Origin: an uncultured Barnesiella sp.
GTDB taxonomy: Bacteria > Bacteroidota > Bacteroidia > Bacteroidales > Barnesiellaceae
Reading direction: 5' to 3'
Assembly (NCBI GenBank): GCA_944320015.1
Contig: CALUFO010000004.1
Span: 88,949 to 152,948 of the forward strand
DNA length: 64,000 bases
The notes beneath the pieces were generated by a model that saw only the letters and a list, made by a program, of their open reading frames with translations, was not told where the DNA came from and did no database searches. Every line of letters begins with the position of its first letter. Positions within the stretch are counted from its first letter, which is position 1. A program made the translations under genes and the position numbers. Positions 55,101 to 62,459 of the stretch are shown here, piece after piece.

Positions 55101-55698
55101 CAGAAAGCGTATCAACAAATTTCTTATATTGTGCTTTATACCCATTAAAGAACTCTTTATTGAGTCGTTCAACAGAGAATGCATCGGTAACATCTGTTAA
55201 ATAAATGGATCCATAGTTTTTCTTATTAGCCAACTCGATAAGTCGGCTTGCTGCTGTGGTACAAGGCTCATTCTTGCCTAACAAGAATGTATATCGTTTA
55301 GGAGCTGTTTCCTTCTTTACTAATTCTCCGCTTTCATTGAAATAGGTCTGCTTGGCAATAAATGTCAAGCGATAGTCATCTTGGTTTTGCGAATAATAGA
55401 AAACCAAAGCTCCATGAATCAAGCCTTGATCTACATACTTAGCAGCAATATCGCGTAAACTTTTACGGTTGCGTGATATTTGCACATTGTCGCTAACTTC
55501 AAAACGGAATATAGCCAATGAACGTCCGTCATCTAAACGGATGTTTCCTACATGACCACCATCTTTGACGTGTGAATCTGCAATCTTGGCAACACTTGTG
55601 AATACTTCAACTTTTGGGAAGATCTTCTCTAGCAAATCTTTCCAAATGTCAAAATCAAATTTTGCAGATAGTATATTTTTCAAATATGCTTGATTCAT
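52150..55698 (-). CDS. Eco57I-type adenine methyltransferase, type IIG-like
   Basis: 1182 residues. SAM motif I is in VCDPAIGSGAFPMGILY (about residue 430) and the catalytic NPPY in IIIANPPYIKEGRMSKTF (about 677), marking an N6-adenine methyltransferase. The C-terminal region (LSQTFNMIQTDRVNLKYLTGLLNSKLIEFWLKNKG) fits a TaqI/Eco57I-like target recognition domain. The N-terminal 200 residues (LAIFRFEVSDNVQISRNRKSLRDIAAKYVD) resemble the nuclease-like domain of type IIG enzymes, but a full catalytic D-ExK set is not evident. It is preceded by the PLD-helicase (12-base gap) and followed by the ATPase (1-base gap), so this is one operon. It probably marks host DNA for the cassette. Confidence 0.88.
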   Translation of the reverse strand: MNQAYLKNILSAKFDFDIWKDLLEKIFPKVEVFTSVAKIADSHVKDGGHVGNIRLDDGRSLAIFRFEVSDNVQISRNRKSLRDIAAKYVDQGLIHGALVFYYSQNQDDYRLTFIAKQTYFNESGELVKKETAPKRYTFLLGKNEPCTTAASRLIELANKKNYGSIYLTDVTDAFSVERLNKEFFNGYKAQYKKFVDTLSDTKQHRDYVKKLLGRLVFLQFLQKKGWMGVPASNAKWEGGDKNYLSKLVDNYANNNRLLSDVLELLFFKTLNEKRNGDIADGKLGENIKIPYLNGGLFDKDKIDELDIDFPYSYFKDLMDFFSQYNFTIDENDPDDSEVGIDPEMLGHIFENLLEDNKDKGAFYTPKEIVQYMCRQSVIQYLKTHEPSELYAEPIEQLINNGVVNPILQSKNIAIRFTQLLKEVKVCDPAIGSGAFPMGILYVLYHAIHHLHSHAEPHGNFDSTQTKRDIIQNNIFGVDIEQGAVDIARLRFWLALVVDADKPQPLPNLDYKITCGNSQIYRYALDMPIADVFEEYNRVGKENARKEKSIWNKFTLEDYKRLVVGYTEEHTDKVGLKAKINDIKNCFKTTLAQGDIRQRQLAEQRVYEYEAIPLFGKRKAEEDPIGYAVAKSKLNKLIEKEHEILNNKKYEKSFEWRFEYPQLLDDKGTFIGFDIIIANPPYIKEGRMSKTFFEPYKDSPYYKGKMDIWYLFACNGLDLLNPNGVLCFIATNNWTTSFGASKLRDKVIKETRICNIVDFGAVMMFESASIQTMIMMFQKDKVTDDYTFDYRRLTAYKATEKEAIAILEPSYKTYEQAECYTPTIRRANFYDKNITFSQSSDILGVISSLSSVIYLNDKEIAQGIVFPQDTLNKKNQQKLGPQFEINQGIFVLTSAELETLALNQNELSLIKPYYTNENISRYGVQKGNKYWTIYTDSRYKNPNSLDCFPNIKRHLDRFVSVFTSDNKPYGLHRAREERFFVNNKVIAVRKCVGHPIFSYCDIECYLSQTFNMIQTDRVNLKYLTGLLNSKLIEFWLKNKGKMQGANYQLDKEPLQQIPIAEPAVNIQKLIATLVDYIILICSTKDSLSELVSNETIASFFEKIIDGCVYELYFEEHMKEQEINIIDSAMELIKPITHLSSDKEKADMILDVFMNIKKTDNSIRNRLDLFTLRSPEILKLIIEG

Positions 55699-55710
55699 AA
55701 TAACACTTTG

Positions 55711-58700
55711 TTACATGTTAAAACTCTCTGAAATAATAATCTCAGGCATAAAATCTTTCGACACTTTAAGCACATCTACTTGTTTATCAACATTCCCACT
55801 TTGAACATGCTCCAATGGATATGCTGATATAATCATTATCAATTGTTCTAGCAAAACTACTGGCTTGACTGGAGTTTTCTTTGTTGCTGTTTTTAGCTTA
55901 TTTATATCTCGTTGCAACTGCTGGAATTTACCCGTTGTAATAGCTCGTTTTGCTTTATTAATCAATTCAAGTTCCTGTTCTGTAATGTTGGGAATGCTGA
56001 CAAAGCCATCAAGATAGGCAATTGCCTTCTTCTCGTTAGGTCCTTGTGCCGGATTAACCTTCTGCTTTGTTGCTTTAGTCTCTTCCTCTTGTGTAGCAAA
56101 AGCATCAAGTGCTGTTTTTACTTGCTCGTGGTGCATATCGTGAAGCGGTACTGACTTTTCGTCAATACGGGCTTCAAACTCTTTTACTGCTTCTAAGAAT
56201 GTAAGTTCCTCGATGCTGCCGTCATCTCGCACAAATGTGAAAGCATCACGCCGCTTATTGCGAATAAACACAATGGTACTACCCGGTATAAATTTACTCT
56301 TGCGACCGGTGCGTGCTCTCAAAGGTAGTTTGCTGATTCGTTTAATCAAATCAGGGTCATCTTGTTTTAATTGTCGGAGCCACATCAGGTAGCGTAATTT
56401 CTCATCACGCTCCTCATCTACATCCTTATCAAACAAACCGAAGCTCTCAGGATTCTCATCAGTAGAATATATCTGACTGTCTTCGCCCAATGCTGCATGG
56501 AAAGCAAAGAGTTTCATTTTCGCCTTCTTCTCCAACTCAATGTCATCATTAACTTTTGATGTAGGGAAGAAATTGAAAATATATACCTCTTTGGCAGTGC
56601 TACCGATACGATTCACACGACCGATACGCTGCATAAGCCTTGTAGAGTTCCAAGGTGTGTCATAGTTTACGATAACATTGGCACGATGGAGGTTTACACC
56701 TTCGGCAAGTACCTCGGTAGAGATAACGATGTTATAATCGTTTTTCTTATCCCCCTTGTAGTTTGCATCGAAGTTCTCCTTCAAGAGTGGCATTTGTGTA
56801 TCTCTATTGTCGCTCTGTACAGTCATAATCTTATCAAAACCATGATTTTTTAGAGCGTCATAGAGATATTTGGTAGTCTCTTTTGATTCTGAGAATATAA
56901 CTAATTTCCCTTCATGGTTAATGGTTTTATCCAATAACGTATCTTTAAGATATTGAATAAATATATCTAACTTAGGATCGGCATTAACAGCATCCCACAT
57001 AGAAACCAACTCTTTCAATATCTCATTATCAGCCTTAATGCCGTCTTCGAAACCATCTTCAAAGTCATCTGGCGTACAAACTTCTATTGTTGGGTCGGTA
57101 TATCTTGCTCCCTCAATCAACTTTATCAACTCATCTTCCTTCCCTTCACTAAGGAACTCATTGACTTTCAAATTGGGAGCAATGTATATAGTACCGTTGG
57201 CAAACATATCAAGCATCACCTTGTTGGCCTCATAATATCGGCGCAATGATTGCTTGAAGGCATAAAAACTACTATCTATTCGCTTGACAAGCAGCGTCTT
57301 CATAATGCCTGCCAATTGGATAGAAATCATATCTGCCTTTTTATACTTACTCTTCTTAGGAGACTTTAGATATTTTATTGCCTGATATCTGTAATATTTA
57401 AGTCCGTTTATCTTGTCACTAAGATACATTATAGTCTTATCGTACAAAGTCTCCAACTCTGTATCCAATTGATAATATATCTTGCGAGGAGATTTTACGT
57501 CAGGGAACTGAATGTTCTGTTCCTCCAAATCTTTGCGATATGCATCGTTCTCCATTAAGTCTGTACGAGTTCGGCGTACAGTTAATGGTTCCACAACCTT
57601 GATACGAATTCTCTCATAGATTGCCTTAACTTCGTCAGCTATAAGAGTTAAGTCCTTTTGTTTTTTTAGTTTGTTATATCTATCAATATGTTCACGGAAG
57701 AAACGCTGCAAATTACCTTCTTCCAAGGTGCTATCTTTTGAGTCCTGGAAAAGATAAACAAGATTGGCAACATCCTCTGGTCTATTGTTAAGTGGCGTAG
57801 CAGACACAAGTATAACCTTTTTGTCATGTAAGCTACCATCATATCGCTTGGTTTTAGTCTTACACAACTTCTGCAATTCATTATACATTGATGCGGTGTC
57901 ACTTCTGAACTTATGTGCCTCATCAACTATAATTAGGTCATAGAGTTCGGGATTCTTAACTTTATGAAGACTTCCGTTAGTTATGATTTTGAAATTATCT
58001 AATTTGAATTCCGTAAGAGTCTCTTCCCAATTATCTTTCATAGCAGGAGGGACAATAACCAAAATATGAGAACGATGGGTCGGAAATCCATTCGAGAAAA
58101 AGAATTTCTTAGCTATAAGTGCAGAAACGACTGTTTTCCCCAATCCGACAACATCGGAAAGGAAAAATCCATTGTGTTTCATCATCTTTGCATATCCGTC
58201 ATTGACTGCATCTATCTGGTAGGATAATTTTTTATATCCTGTAGGCAAATCGGACACAGAGTTAGGGTCAAAGTCAATACTCTTACCGAAGTATTCCAAT
58301 AAGAATTTTAGATAAACCTCGTAAGGGGTAAAGTTTGGATTAAGATACGAGTCGTTCTTAATCTTATCTATATGAGTTATGTCGATCTCTACAGATTCTT
58401 CCCATAGTCTTTCAAATGTTTCGGTTGCAAACTGTATGTCGTCATCATAGCGCAACTCCACATTAAACTCGAAATTCTTTTCAAGTCCAGCCTCAGTTAA
58501 ATTGCTAGAACCTGTGATAACAGAACCATAACCATGGGGATGGTAAACTTCCTCACGGAAAATATAAATCTTAGCATGGATATTTTGTTTAGGATGTATG
58601 CGCATAGTTATTCTACCAGTTACAATATCTTCTATGAACTGATACATACCATCCTCAACTTCTTTGTCGTATTTCGCTTCCTGAATATTACGCTTTATAT

Positions 58701-58971
58701 CGTTAAAAAACTCCTCCTGAGATTGCTCTGCATTAGGATTGAAAAGTAGCCCCTGCTGATTTGCTTGATAAGTGAGTTTGTCCACATTGATACCAACCAA
58801 AATGCGAATCTTGGGAGTTTGTTGTATAAACTTCCTAATACGGAAATATCCCGATGCTCGGAAATATCCGACAAGTGCATCAAAGAAATGTACTTTTTTA
58901 TATTTGAATACCCCTTCTATTTTTTCAAGAAGAGTATTTTCTTTTTCATTTGTGAAAAAGTTCGTTCCCAT
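55711..58971 (-). CDS. Helicase with N-terminal phospholipase-D-type nuclease domain
   Basis: 1086 residues from the ATG at 58971, 2 bases behind the XRE stop. The N-terminal PLD domain holds HAKIYIF (about 131) and GSSNLTEAGL, one HKD motif. SNF2/superfamily 2 helicase motifs follow: SDVVGLGKTVV (Walker A, about 276), LIIVDEAHKFR (about 349), VILVSATPLNN, and RLMQRIGRVNRIG (motif VI, about 782). A C-terminal helical region follows. With the methyltransferase and AAA ATPase genes behind it, it forms an R-M-like defence cassette in which this protein is the likely DNA translocase and nuclease. It is not a standard type I HsdR. A longer frame start at 59076 overlaps the XRE gene and is rejected. 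Confidence 0.88.
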   Translation of the reverse strand: MGTNFFTNEKENTLLEKIEGVFKYKKVHFFDALVGYFRASGYFRIRKFIQQTPKIRILVGINVDKLTYQANQQGLLFNPNAEQSQEEFFNDIKRNIQEAKYDKEVEDGMYQFIEDIVTGRITMRIHPKQNIHAKIYIFREEVYHPHGYGSVITGSSNLTEAGLEKNFEFNVELRYDDDIQFATETFERLWEESVEIDITHIDKIKNDSYLNPNFTPYEVYLKFLLEYFGKSIDFDPNSVSDLPTGYKKLSYQIDAVNDGYAKMMKHNGFFLSDVVGLGKTVVSALIAKKFFFSNGFPTHRSHILVIVPPAMKDNWEETLTEFKLDNFKIITNGSLHKVKNPELYDLIIVDEAHKFRSDTASMYNELQKLCKTKTKRYDGSLHDKKVILVSATPLNNRPEDVANLVYLFQDSKDSTLEEGNLQRFFREHIDRYNKLKKQKDLTLIADEVKAIYERIRIKVVEPLTVRRTRTDLMENDAYRKDLEEQNIQFPDVKSPRKIYYQLDTELETLYDKTIMYLSDKINGLKYYRYQAIKYLKSPKKSKYKKADMISIQLAGIMKTLLVKRIDSSFYAFKQSLRRYYEANKVMLDMFANGTIYIAPNLKVNEFLSEGKEDELIKLIEGARYTDPTIEVCTPDDFEDGFEDGIKADNEILKELVSMWDAVNADPKLDIFIQYLKDTLLDKTINHEGKLVIFSESKETTKYLYDALKNHGFDKIMTVQSDNRDTQMPLLKENFDANYKGDKKNDYNIVISTEVLAEGVNLHRANVIVNYDTPWNSTRLMQRIGRVNRIGSTAKEVYIFNFFPTSKVNDDIELEKKAKMKLFAFHAALGEDSQIYSTDENPESFGLFDKDVDEERDEKLRYLMWLRQLKQDDPDLIKRISKLPLRARTGRKSKFIPGSTIVFIRNKRRDAFTFVRDDGSIEELTFLEAVKEFEARIDEKSVPLHDMHHEQVKTALDAFATQEEETKATKQKVNPAQGPNEKKAIAYLDGFVSIPNITEQELELINKAKRAITTGKFQQLQRDINKLKTATKKTPVKPVVLLEQLIMIISAYPLEHVQSGNVDKQVDVLKVSKDFMPEIIISESFNM

Positions 58972-58973
58972 AT

Positions 58974-59180
58974 CTATTGTTTCGTAATGACGATTAGTTC
59001 TCTGGTATCTACATCTAATATTTTCGCAATATTCACCAGCATCTCCAACGATGGTTGCATTTTGTTTGAGCACCATTTAGAAACTGTTGAGGGGTCTTTG
59101 CCTAACTGCTCGGCAAGCCATTTGCCGGTTTTCTTTTGCTCAACCAATACTACTTTTAGTCTATTTAAATCTTTCATCAT
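58974..59180 (-). CDS. XRE-type transcriptional regulator of the cassette
   Basis: 68 residues, almost only a helix-turn-helix domain: NRLKVVLVEQKKTGKWLAEQLGKDPSTVSKWCSNKMQPSLEMLVNIAKILDV. Small Cro/C-protein regulators like this often control R-M operons so that methylation comes before restriction. It is the first gene of the minus-strand run and its stop is 2 bases from the PLD-helicase start, so the operon is probably controlled by it. A likely operator is in 59181-59240, where I could not identify a clear palindrome. Confidence 0.85.
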   Translation of the reverse strand: MMKDLNRLKVVLVEQKKTGKWLAEQLGKDPSTVSKWCSNKMQPSLEMLVNIAKILDVDTRELIVITKQ

Positions 59181-59924
59181 TTACACATTTTATTGGCGTA
59201 TACCGCAAATTTAGTGATAATATGCGAAACTGCGTCTTTTTGAAGTAACTTTTTTATCGCATGAATTGTAATTTTTATAATTCAGGGATGAACATTCGAA
59301 TAGCTTATATGATTATTCGGAGCATAAAGCTTGTACATAAAGTGAAAGTATTTGCAATATAAAAACATCAAATTCCCCCGACTTTGGAGGGTAGGATACC
59401 GATAGGTAGTTTTGGGACGCCGAAAACATTTCGGGCGCCCCAAAACACAACTTGCTATGTTCGCTTGAACATAAATTTCCAGTGCCTGGAAATTACTATA
59501 CAGTAGTCTAAATTTTACTCAAATATCAACATTGGCGCGTTGGTTATAACACTTGCTGGTTACTTGTTTATAACCAATAAGCAAATCAAGCAATAATGAA
59601 TGAGTGTAATCATTAGTGATTATAACAAATAATGCAATCACTCAATCTTGCAATCTGCCAGACTTGCTGTCACTCAATCTTGCAGTCTGTCAATCACTCT
59701 TTCTGTAATTGGATTAGCGATTTACTTTCTAAAATGCTACCAATTATGCAATCTAATGACACCTGACGACACGTTATGTCGGTTATGCTGAGGGTATTAT
59801 TTTTTGTTTTTACTTAGCACTCAGAAAGCCACGAGTAAGTGAGAGCAAAGGAAACTTGTTTGCTTTGCCGAGCGAAAGTGGGTTCGTGAAACAATCGAAT
59901 GTTTAATGTAAAAATGAAATAGTT
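59181..59924. other. Large noncoding region with hairpin and iterated sequences
   Basis: About 740 bases between divergent operons. It holds a strong hairpin, GTTTTGGGACGCCGAAA with TTTCGGGCGCCCCAAAAC (59409-59446). It also holds an inverted repeat TTGGTTATAA / TTATAACCAA (59540-59549, 59568-59577) and two 20-base repeats TCACTCAATCTTGCARTCTG (59638-59657, 59670-59689) with a period of 32 and degenerate further copies. No gene is seen. It resembles a control or origin region of a mobile element (excision, transfer or replication). Confidence 0.55.
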
Positions 59925-60203
59925 ATGGAGATTATCAGTATCGAGAAAAAGACCTTTGAGGAGCTTGTATCGCGCCTCGAGCAGTTCGTTAAGCGGATGG
60001 ATAGCATTAACCGCCAGCGTAGTGGCAGGCGTATGAGTGATTGGATGGACAATCAAGATGTCTGTCAGGTGTTGAAGATTAGCCCTCGCACGTTGCAGAC
60101 CCTTCGGGATAGTGGGCGATTGCCACATTCGAAGATTAACACTCGTATCTACTATCGTCCCGAAGATGTGGAGCGGCTTATCGCAGATTGTAATGATGTT
60201 TAA
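59925..60203 (+). CDS. Excisionase-like HTH protein 1
   Basis: 92 residues. A helical N-terminus (EKKTFEELVSRLEQFVKRMDSI) leads to a winged-helix HTH_17 domain: WMDNQDVCQVLKISPRTLQTLRDSGRLPHSKINTRIYYRPEDVERLI. Such pairs of small HTH proteins are usual in Bacteroidales integrative elements and act in excision or control of transfer. It is 18 bases ahead of a second one of the same type. Confidence 0.82.
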   Translation: MEIISIEKKTFEELVSRLEQFVKRMDSINRQRSGRRMSDWMDNQDVCQVLKISPRTLQTLRDSGRLPHSKINTRIYYRPEDVERLIADCNDV

Positions 60204-60221
60204 CCTATAAATTCTATACCT

Positions 60222-60515
60222 ATGAGTAACGAAGTTATTACACACAAACACGAGTGGGTGCGCGGTCTATTCTCCGAACTTGACCGCATTGCCAAAGATG
60301 CAGCAACGGTGGCGGACGAAAATCAGCCATTACTTGGTGGTGAACATTATTTGACCGATAGAGAGTTGTCTGAACGCTTGAGAATCAGTCGCCGTACTTT
60401 GCAGGACTACCGCAACAATGGTATTTTGCCGTACCGCCAACTTGGAGGTAAAATCCTTTATCGGGAAAGCGATATTGAGCGAATATTGCAAAGTTGCTAT
60501 CGTGGCAAGTTTTGA
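60222..60515 (+). CDS. Excisionase-like HTH protein 2
   Basis: 97 residues with the same domain as the gene before: YLTDRELSERLRISRRTLQDYRNNGILPYRQLGGKILYRESDIERIL. The two are paralogues from an old duplication. It ends 2 bases before the first HipB operator. Confidence 0.82.
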   Translation: MSNEVITHKHEWVRGLFSELDRIAKDAATVADENQPLLGGEHYLTDRELSERLRISRRTLQDYRNNGILPYRQLGGKILYRESDIERILQSCYRGKF

Positions 60516-60517
60516 TT

Positions 60518-60620
60518 TTATACCCGATAGGGTGTAAATCATGTACTAAAACAATAAAATTATACCCGATAAGGTGCAAAATGAAAAACTTTCATTATAT
60601 TTGCACCCGATAGGGTATAA
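60518..60620 (+). promoter_or_regulatory. hip promoter with three operators
   Basis: Three 20-base near-palindromes: TTATACCCGATAGGGTGTAA (60518-60537), TTATACCCGATAAGGTGCAA (60560-60579) and TTGCACCCGATAGGGTATAA (60601-60620), spaced 42 and 41 bases, four helical turns apart. The core is ACCC-GATA-GGGT. The -7 element TATATTTG (60596-60603) overlaps the third, so HipB bound there would block transcription. Confidence 0.85.
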
Positions 60621-60632
60621 TTTATTGCGTGT

Positions 60633-60851
60633 ATGGAGCAGACAACACTTTCAAAATATGTAAAGGCGAAGCGTAAGCAGTACAACCTTACGCAGGTGGA
60701 GCTTTCCGAGAAATCGGGGGTGGGCTTGCGTCTTGTTCGAGAATTGGAGCAGGGCAAGCAGACTTTACGCCTTGATAAGGTAAACCAGATATTAAATCTT
60801 TTTGGCAGCGAGGTGGGTGTTGTGCCAATGACTAAATCAGATGAACGATGA
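60633..60851 (+). CDS. hipB: HipB-like antitoxin / repressor
   Basis: 72 residues: an XRE helix-turn-helix (KYVKAKRKQYNLTQVELSEKSGVGLRLVRELEQGKQTLRLDKVNQILNLFG) with a short tail VGVVPMTKSDER. In HipBST modules HipB represses the operon and joins HipS and HipT in a complex. Three operators lie just upstream. Its stop overlaps the hipS start by 4 bases. Confidence 0.9.
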   Translation: MEQTTLSKYVKAKRKQYNLTQVELSEKSGVGLRLVRELEQGKQTLRLDKVNQILNLFGSEVGVVPMTKSDER

Positions 60852-61177
60852 AACAGGCTGTTGTATTTATGCGTGGCATAAAAGCCGGTATATTGACGGA
60901 AGATGAGAATGGCTATACATTTGAGTATGATGCCGATTATCTAACCTCTGCCAACGCCGAGGCGGTGAGTCTTACTTTGCCGTTGAGCGATAAGCCTTAT
61001 CGAGACAAGGTGCTATTTCCATTTTTCGATGGCTTGATTCCCGAAGGTTGGCTTCTGGATATTGCCGAGAAGAATTGGAAGATTGATGCTCGCGACCGTA
61101 TGTCATTGCTCGTTGCGTGCTGCAAGGATTGCATCGGTGCGGTAGGTGTTGAACCCATAATCAATGAGGAGGAGTAG
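60848..61177 (+). CDS. hipS: HipS-like protein (separate HipA N-terminal domain)
   Basis: 109 residues that correspond to the N-terminal subdomain of HipA: VFMRGIKAGILTEDENGYTFEYDADYL, then SLTLPLSDKPYRDKVLFPFFDGLIPEGWL. No kinase part is present. In the HipBST system of enteropathogenic E. coli this small protein is the antitoxin that holds HipT. It sits between hipB and hipT with 4-base overlap and 3-base gap, so the split is a real gene arrangement. The ribosome-binding site for hipT, GAGGAGGAG, lies in its last codons. Confidence 0.85.
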   Translation: MKQAVVFMRGIKAGILTEDENGYTFEYDADYLTSANAEAVSLTLPLSDKPYRDKVLFPFFDGLIPEGWLLDIAEKNWKIDARDRMSLLVACCKDCIGAVGVEPIINEEE

Positions 61178-61180
61178 CGT

Positions 61181-62122
61181 ATGGCAAAGTGTCTATATTG
61201 TTACAAGGAGTTGAACAAGGGTGAAAAGGATTTTCACAAGCCTTGTTCAAAGAGGATGTTCGGCACGCCGAGTGTTCCCGAATTGCCATATACACGCGAG
61301 AACCTGACCGACCTTGCCAAACAGGTAATCCGCAGCCAAACGACCTTGACAGGTGTTCAAGCGAAGTTGTCATTGGATATAAACAAGGGTGGAAGGAGCG
61401 AAACTGATCGTTTCACCATTGTCGGCTTGTGGGGGCGATATATATTGAAACCTCAGACCGACCGTTTTGCACATCTGCCCGAGTTGGAGGATTTGACAAT
61501 GCACCTTGCAGAGTTGGCAAAGATGCAGGTTGTACCTCATAGCCTTATCCGTTTTGCCGATGGTGAGTTGTGCTATATAACCCGTCGCATCGACCGTACA
61601 GCCAATGGCGATAAATTGCCAATGGAGGATATGTGTCAGCTTACGGAACGATTGACTGAGCATAAGTACAAAGGTTCGTATGAGCAGATTGCAAAGGCAA
61701 TACAACAATTTTCGACTGTTCCCAAGTTGGATATGGTAAACTATTGGGAGCAGGTGGTTTTCTCGTGGATAACGGGCAATGCAGATATGCACCTGAAAAA
61801 CTTTTCGCTCTATAGCAAGGAGCAGGGAAAATATGTGCTTACGCCTGCATACGATATGCTGTCAACAGCATTGGTTATGCCCGAAGATACCGAGGAGTTG
61901 GCACTGACCCTTAACGGCAAAAAACGCAAAATCAAAAAGGCAGATTTTGTAACCTCAATGCAAGCATCGGGGTTGGAGGAGAAAGTTATCAATAACATTT
62001 TTGCCAAATTCGCAAAGACAAAAGATAAGTGGTTTGAGTTTATCGACCAGTCGTTCTTGCCAGACGAAATGAAAGTGGCCTTTAAGGTTATCATTGCCGA
62101 GAGGTTGAGCCTATTGGCATAA
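61181..62122 (+). CDS. hipT: HipT-like serine/threonine kinase toxin
   Basis: 313 residues, the kinase core of HipA. The start has a zinc-site-like CLYC...FHKPC. The loop SQTTLTGVQAKLSL corresponds to the HipA autophosphorylation loop. GRYILKPQ holds the ATP lysine. WITGNADMHLKNFSLY (about residue 199) holds the catalytic Asp and metal Asn, and LTPAYDMLST the metal Asp. HipT kinases modify aminoacyl-tRNA synthetases (TrpS in E. coli) and stop translation. All key residues are present, so the toxin looks active. Confidence 0.9.
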   Translation: MAKCLYCYKELNKGEKDFHKPCSKRMFGTPSVPELPYTRENLTDLAKQVIRSQTTLTGVQAKLSLDINKGGRSETDRFTIVGLWGRYILKPQTDRFAHLPELEDLTMHLAELAKMQVVPHSLIRFADGELCYITRRIDRTANGDKLPMEDMCQLTERLTEHKYKGSYEQIAKAIQQFSTVPKLDMVNYWEQVVFSWITGNADMHLKNFSLYSKEQGKYVLTPAYDMLSTALVMPEDTEELALTLNGKKRKIKKADFVTSMQASGLEEKVINNIFAKFAKTKDKWFEFIDQSFLPDEMKVAFKVIIAERLSLLA

Positions 62123-62143
62123 CAACGCAACACTAAATTTATG

Positions 62144-62180
62144 CAGAGTTGGGAGCGAGCTGTCTTTGTCCCCAACTCTG
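62144..62180 (+). terminator. Terminator-like hairpin after hipT
   Basis: CAGAGTTGGG (62144-62153) pairs with CCCAACTCTG (62171-62180) across a 17-base loop. A weak T-rich stretch follows. Confidence 0.55.
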
Positions 62181-62459
62181 ACTTCTTATAATAATGGCGG
62201 CTAAAAAGAAATCTAACGATTGATATTCTTGGCAGTCAATCAACTGATTTTTGACCTTGATTTATGCGTCGTAGGTCGCTTCGCTTGCTTCGTCCCAAAC
62301 TCATTCTCAACTCGGACGGTGATACCGGAGAGTTTTTTCGGGTGAAAAATTATCAAAGAGAATTTTTTGCTCGAAAACCCTTGGGCTTGAACTCGCAGGT
62401 ATTGCCCTCCGGGTTAACTTTATAATGGGACGAAAGCAAGTGAAGCGTACCGCAGACTT
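62181..62459. other. Intergenic region between hipT and the integrase
   Basis: About 280 bases with no convincing gene. Phrases such as GACGAAAGCAAGTGAAGCG and GTCGCTTCGCTTGCTTCGTC (62272-62291 and near 62431) are related as an inverted repeat of about 14 bases. Confidence 0.4.

Noticed and set aside
59630..59700. CRISPR array
   Set aside because: There are only two clear repeats with a 12-base spacing and no cas genes; spacer length is too short.
60848..62122. HipA broken into two pieces by a mutation
   Set aside because: The pieces have their own starts, proper ribosome-binding site and tight junctions, and match the known HipS/HipT division.
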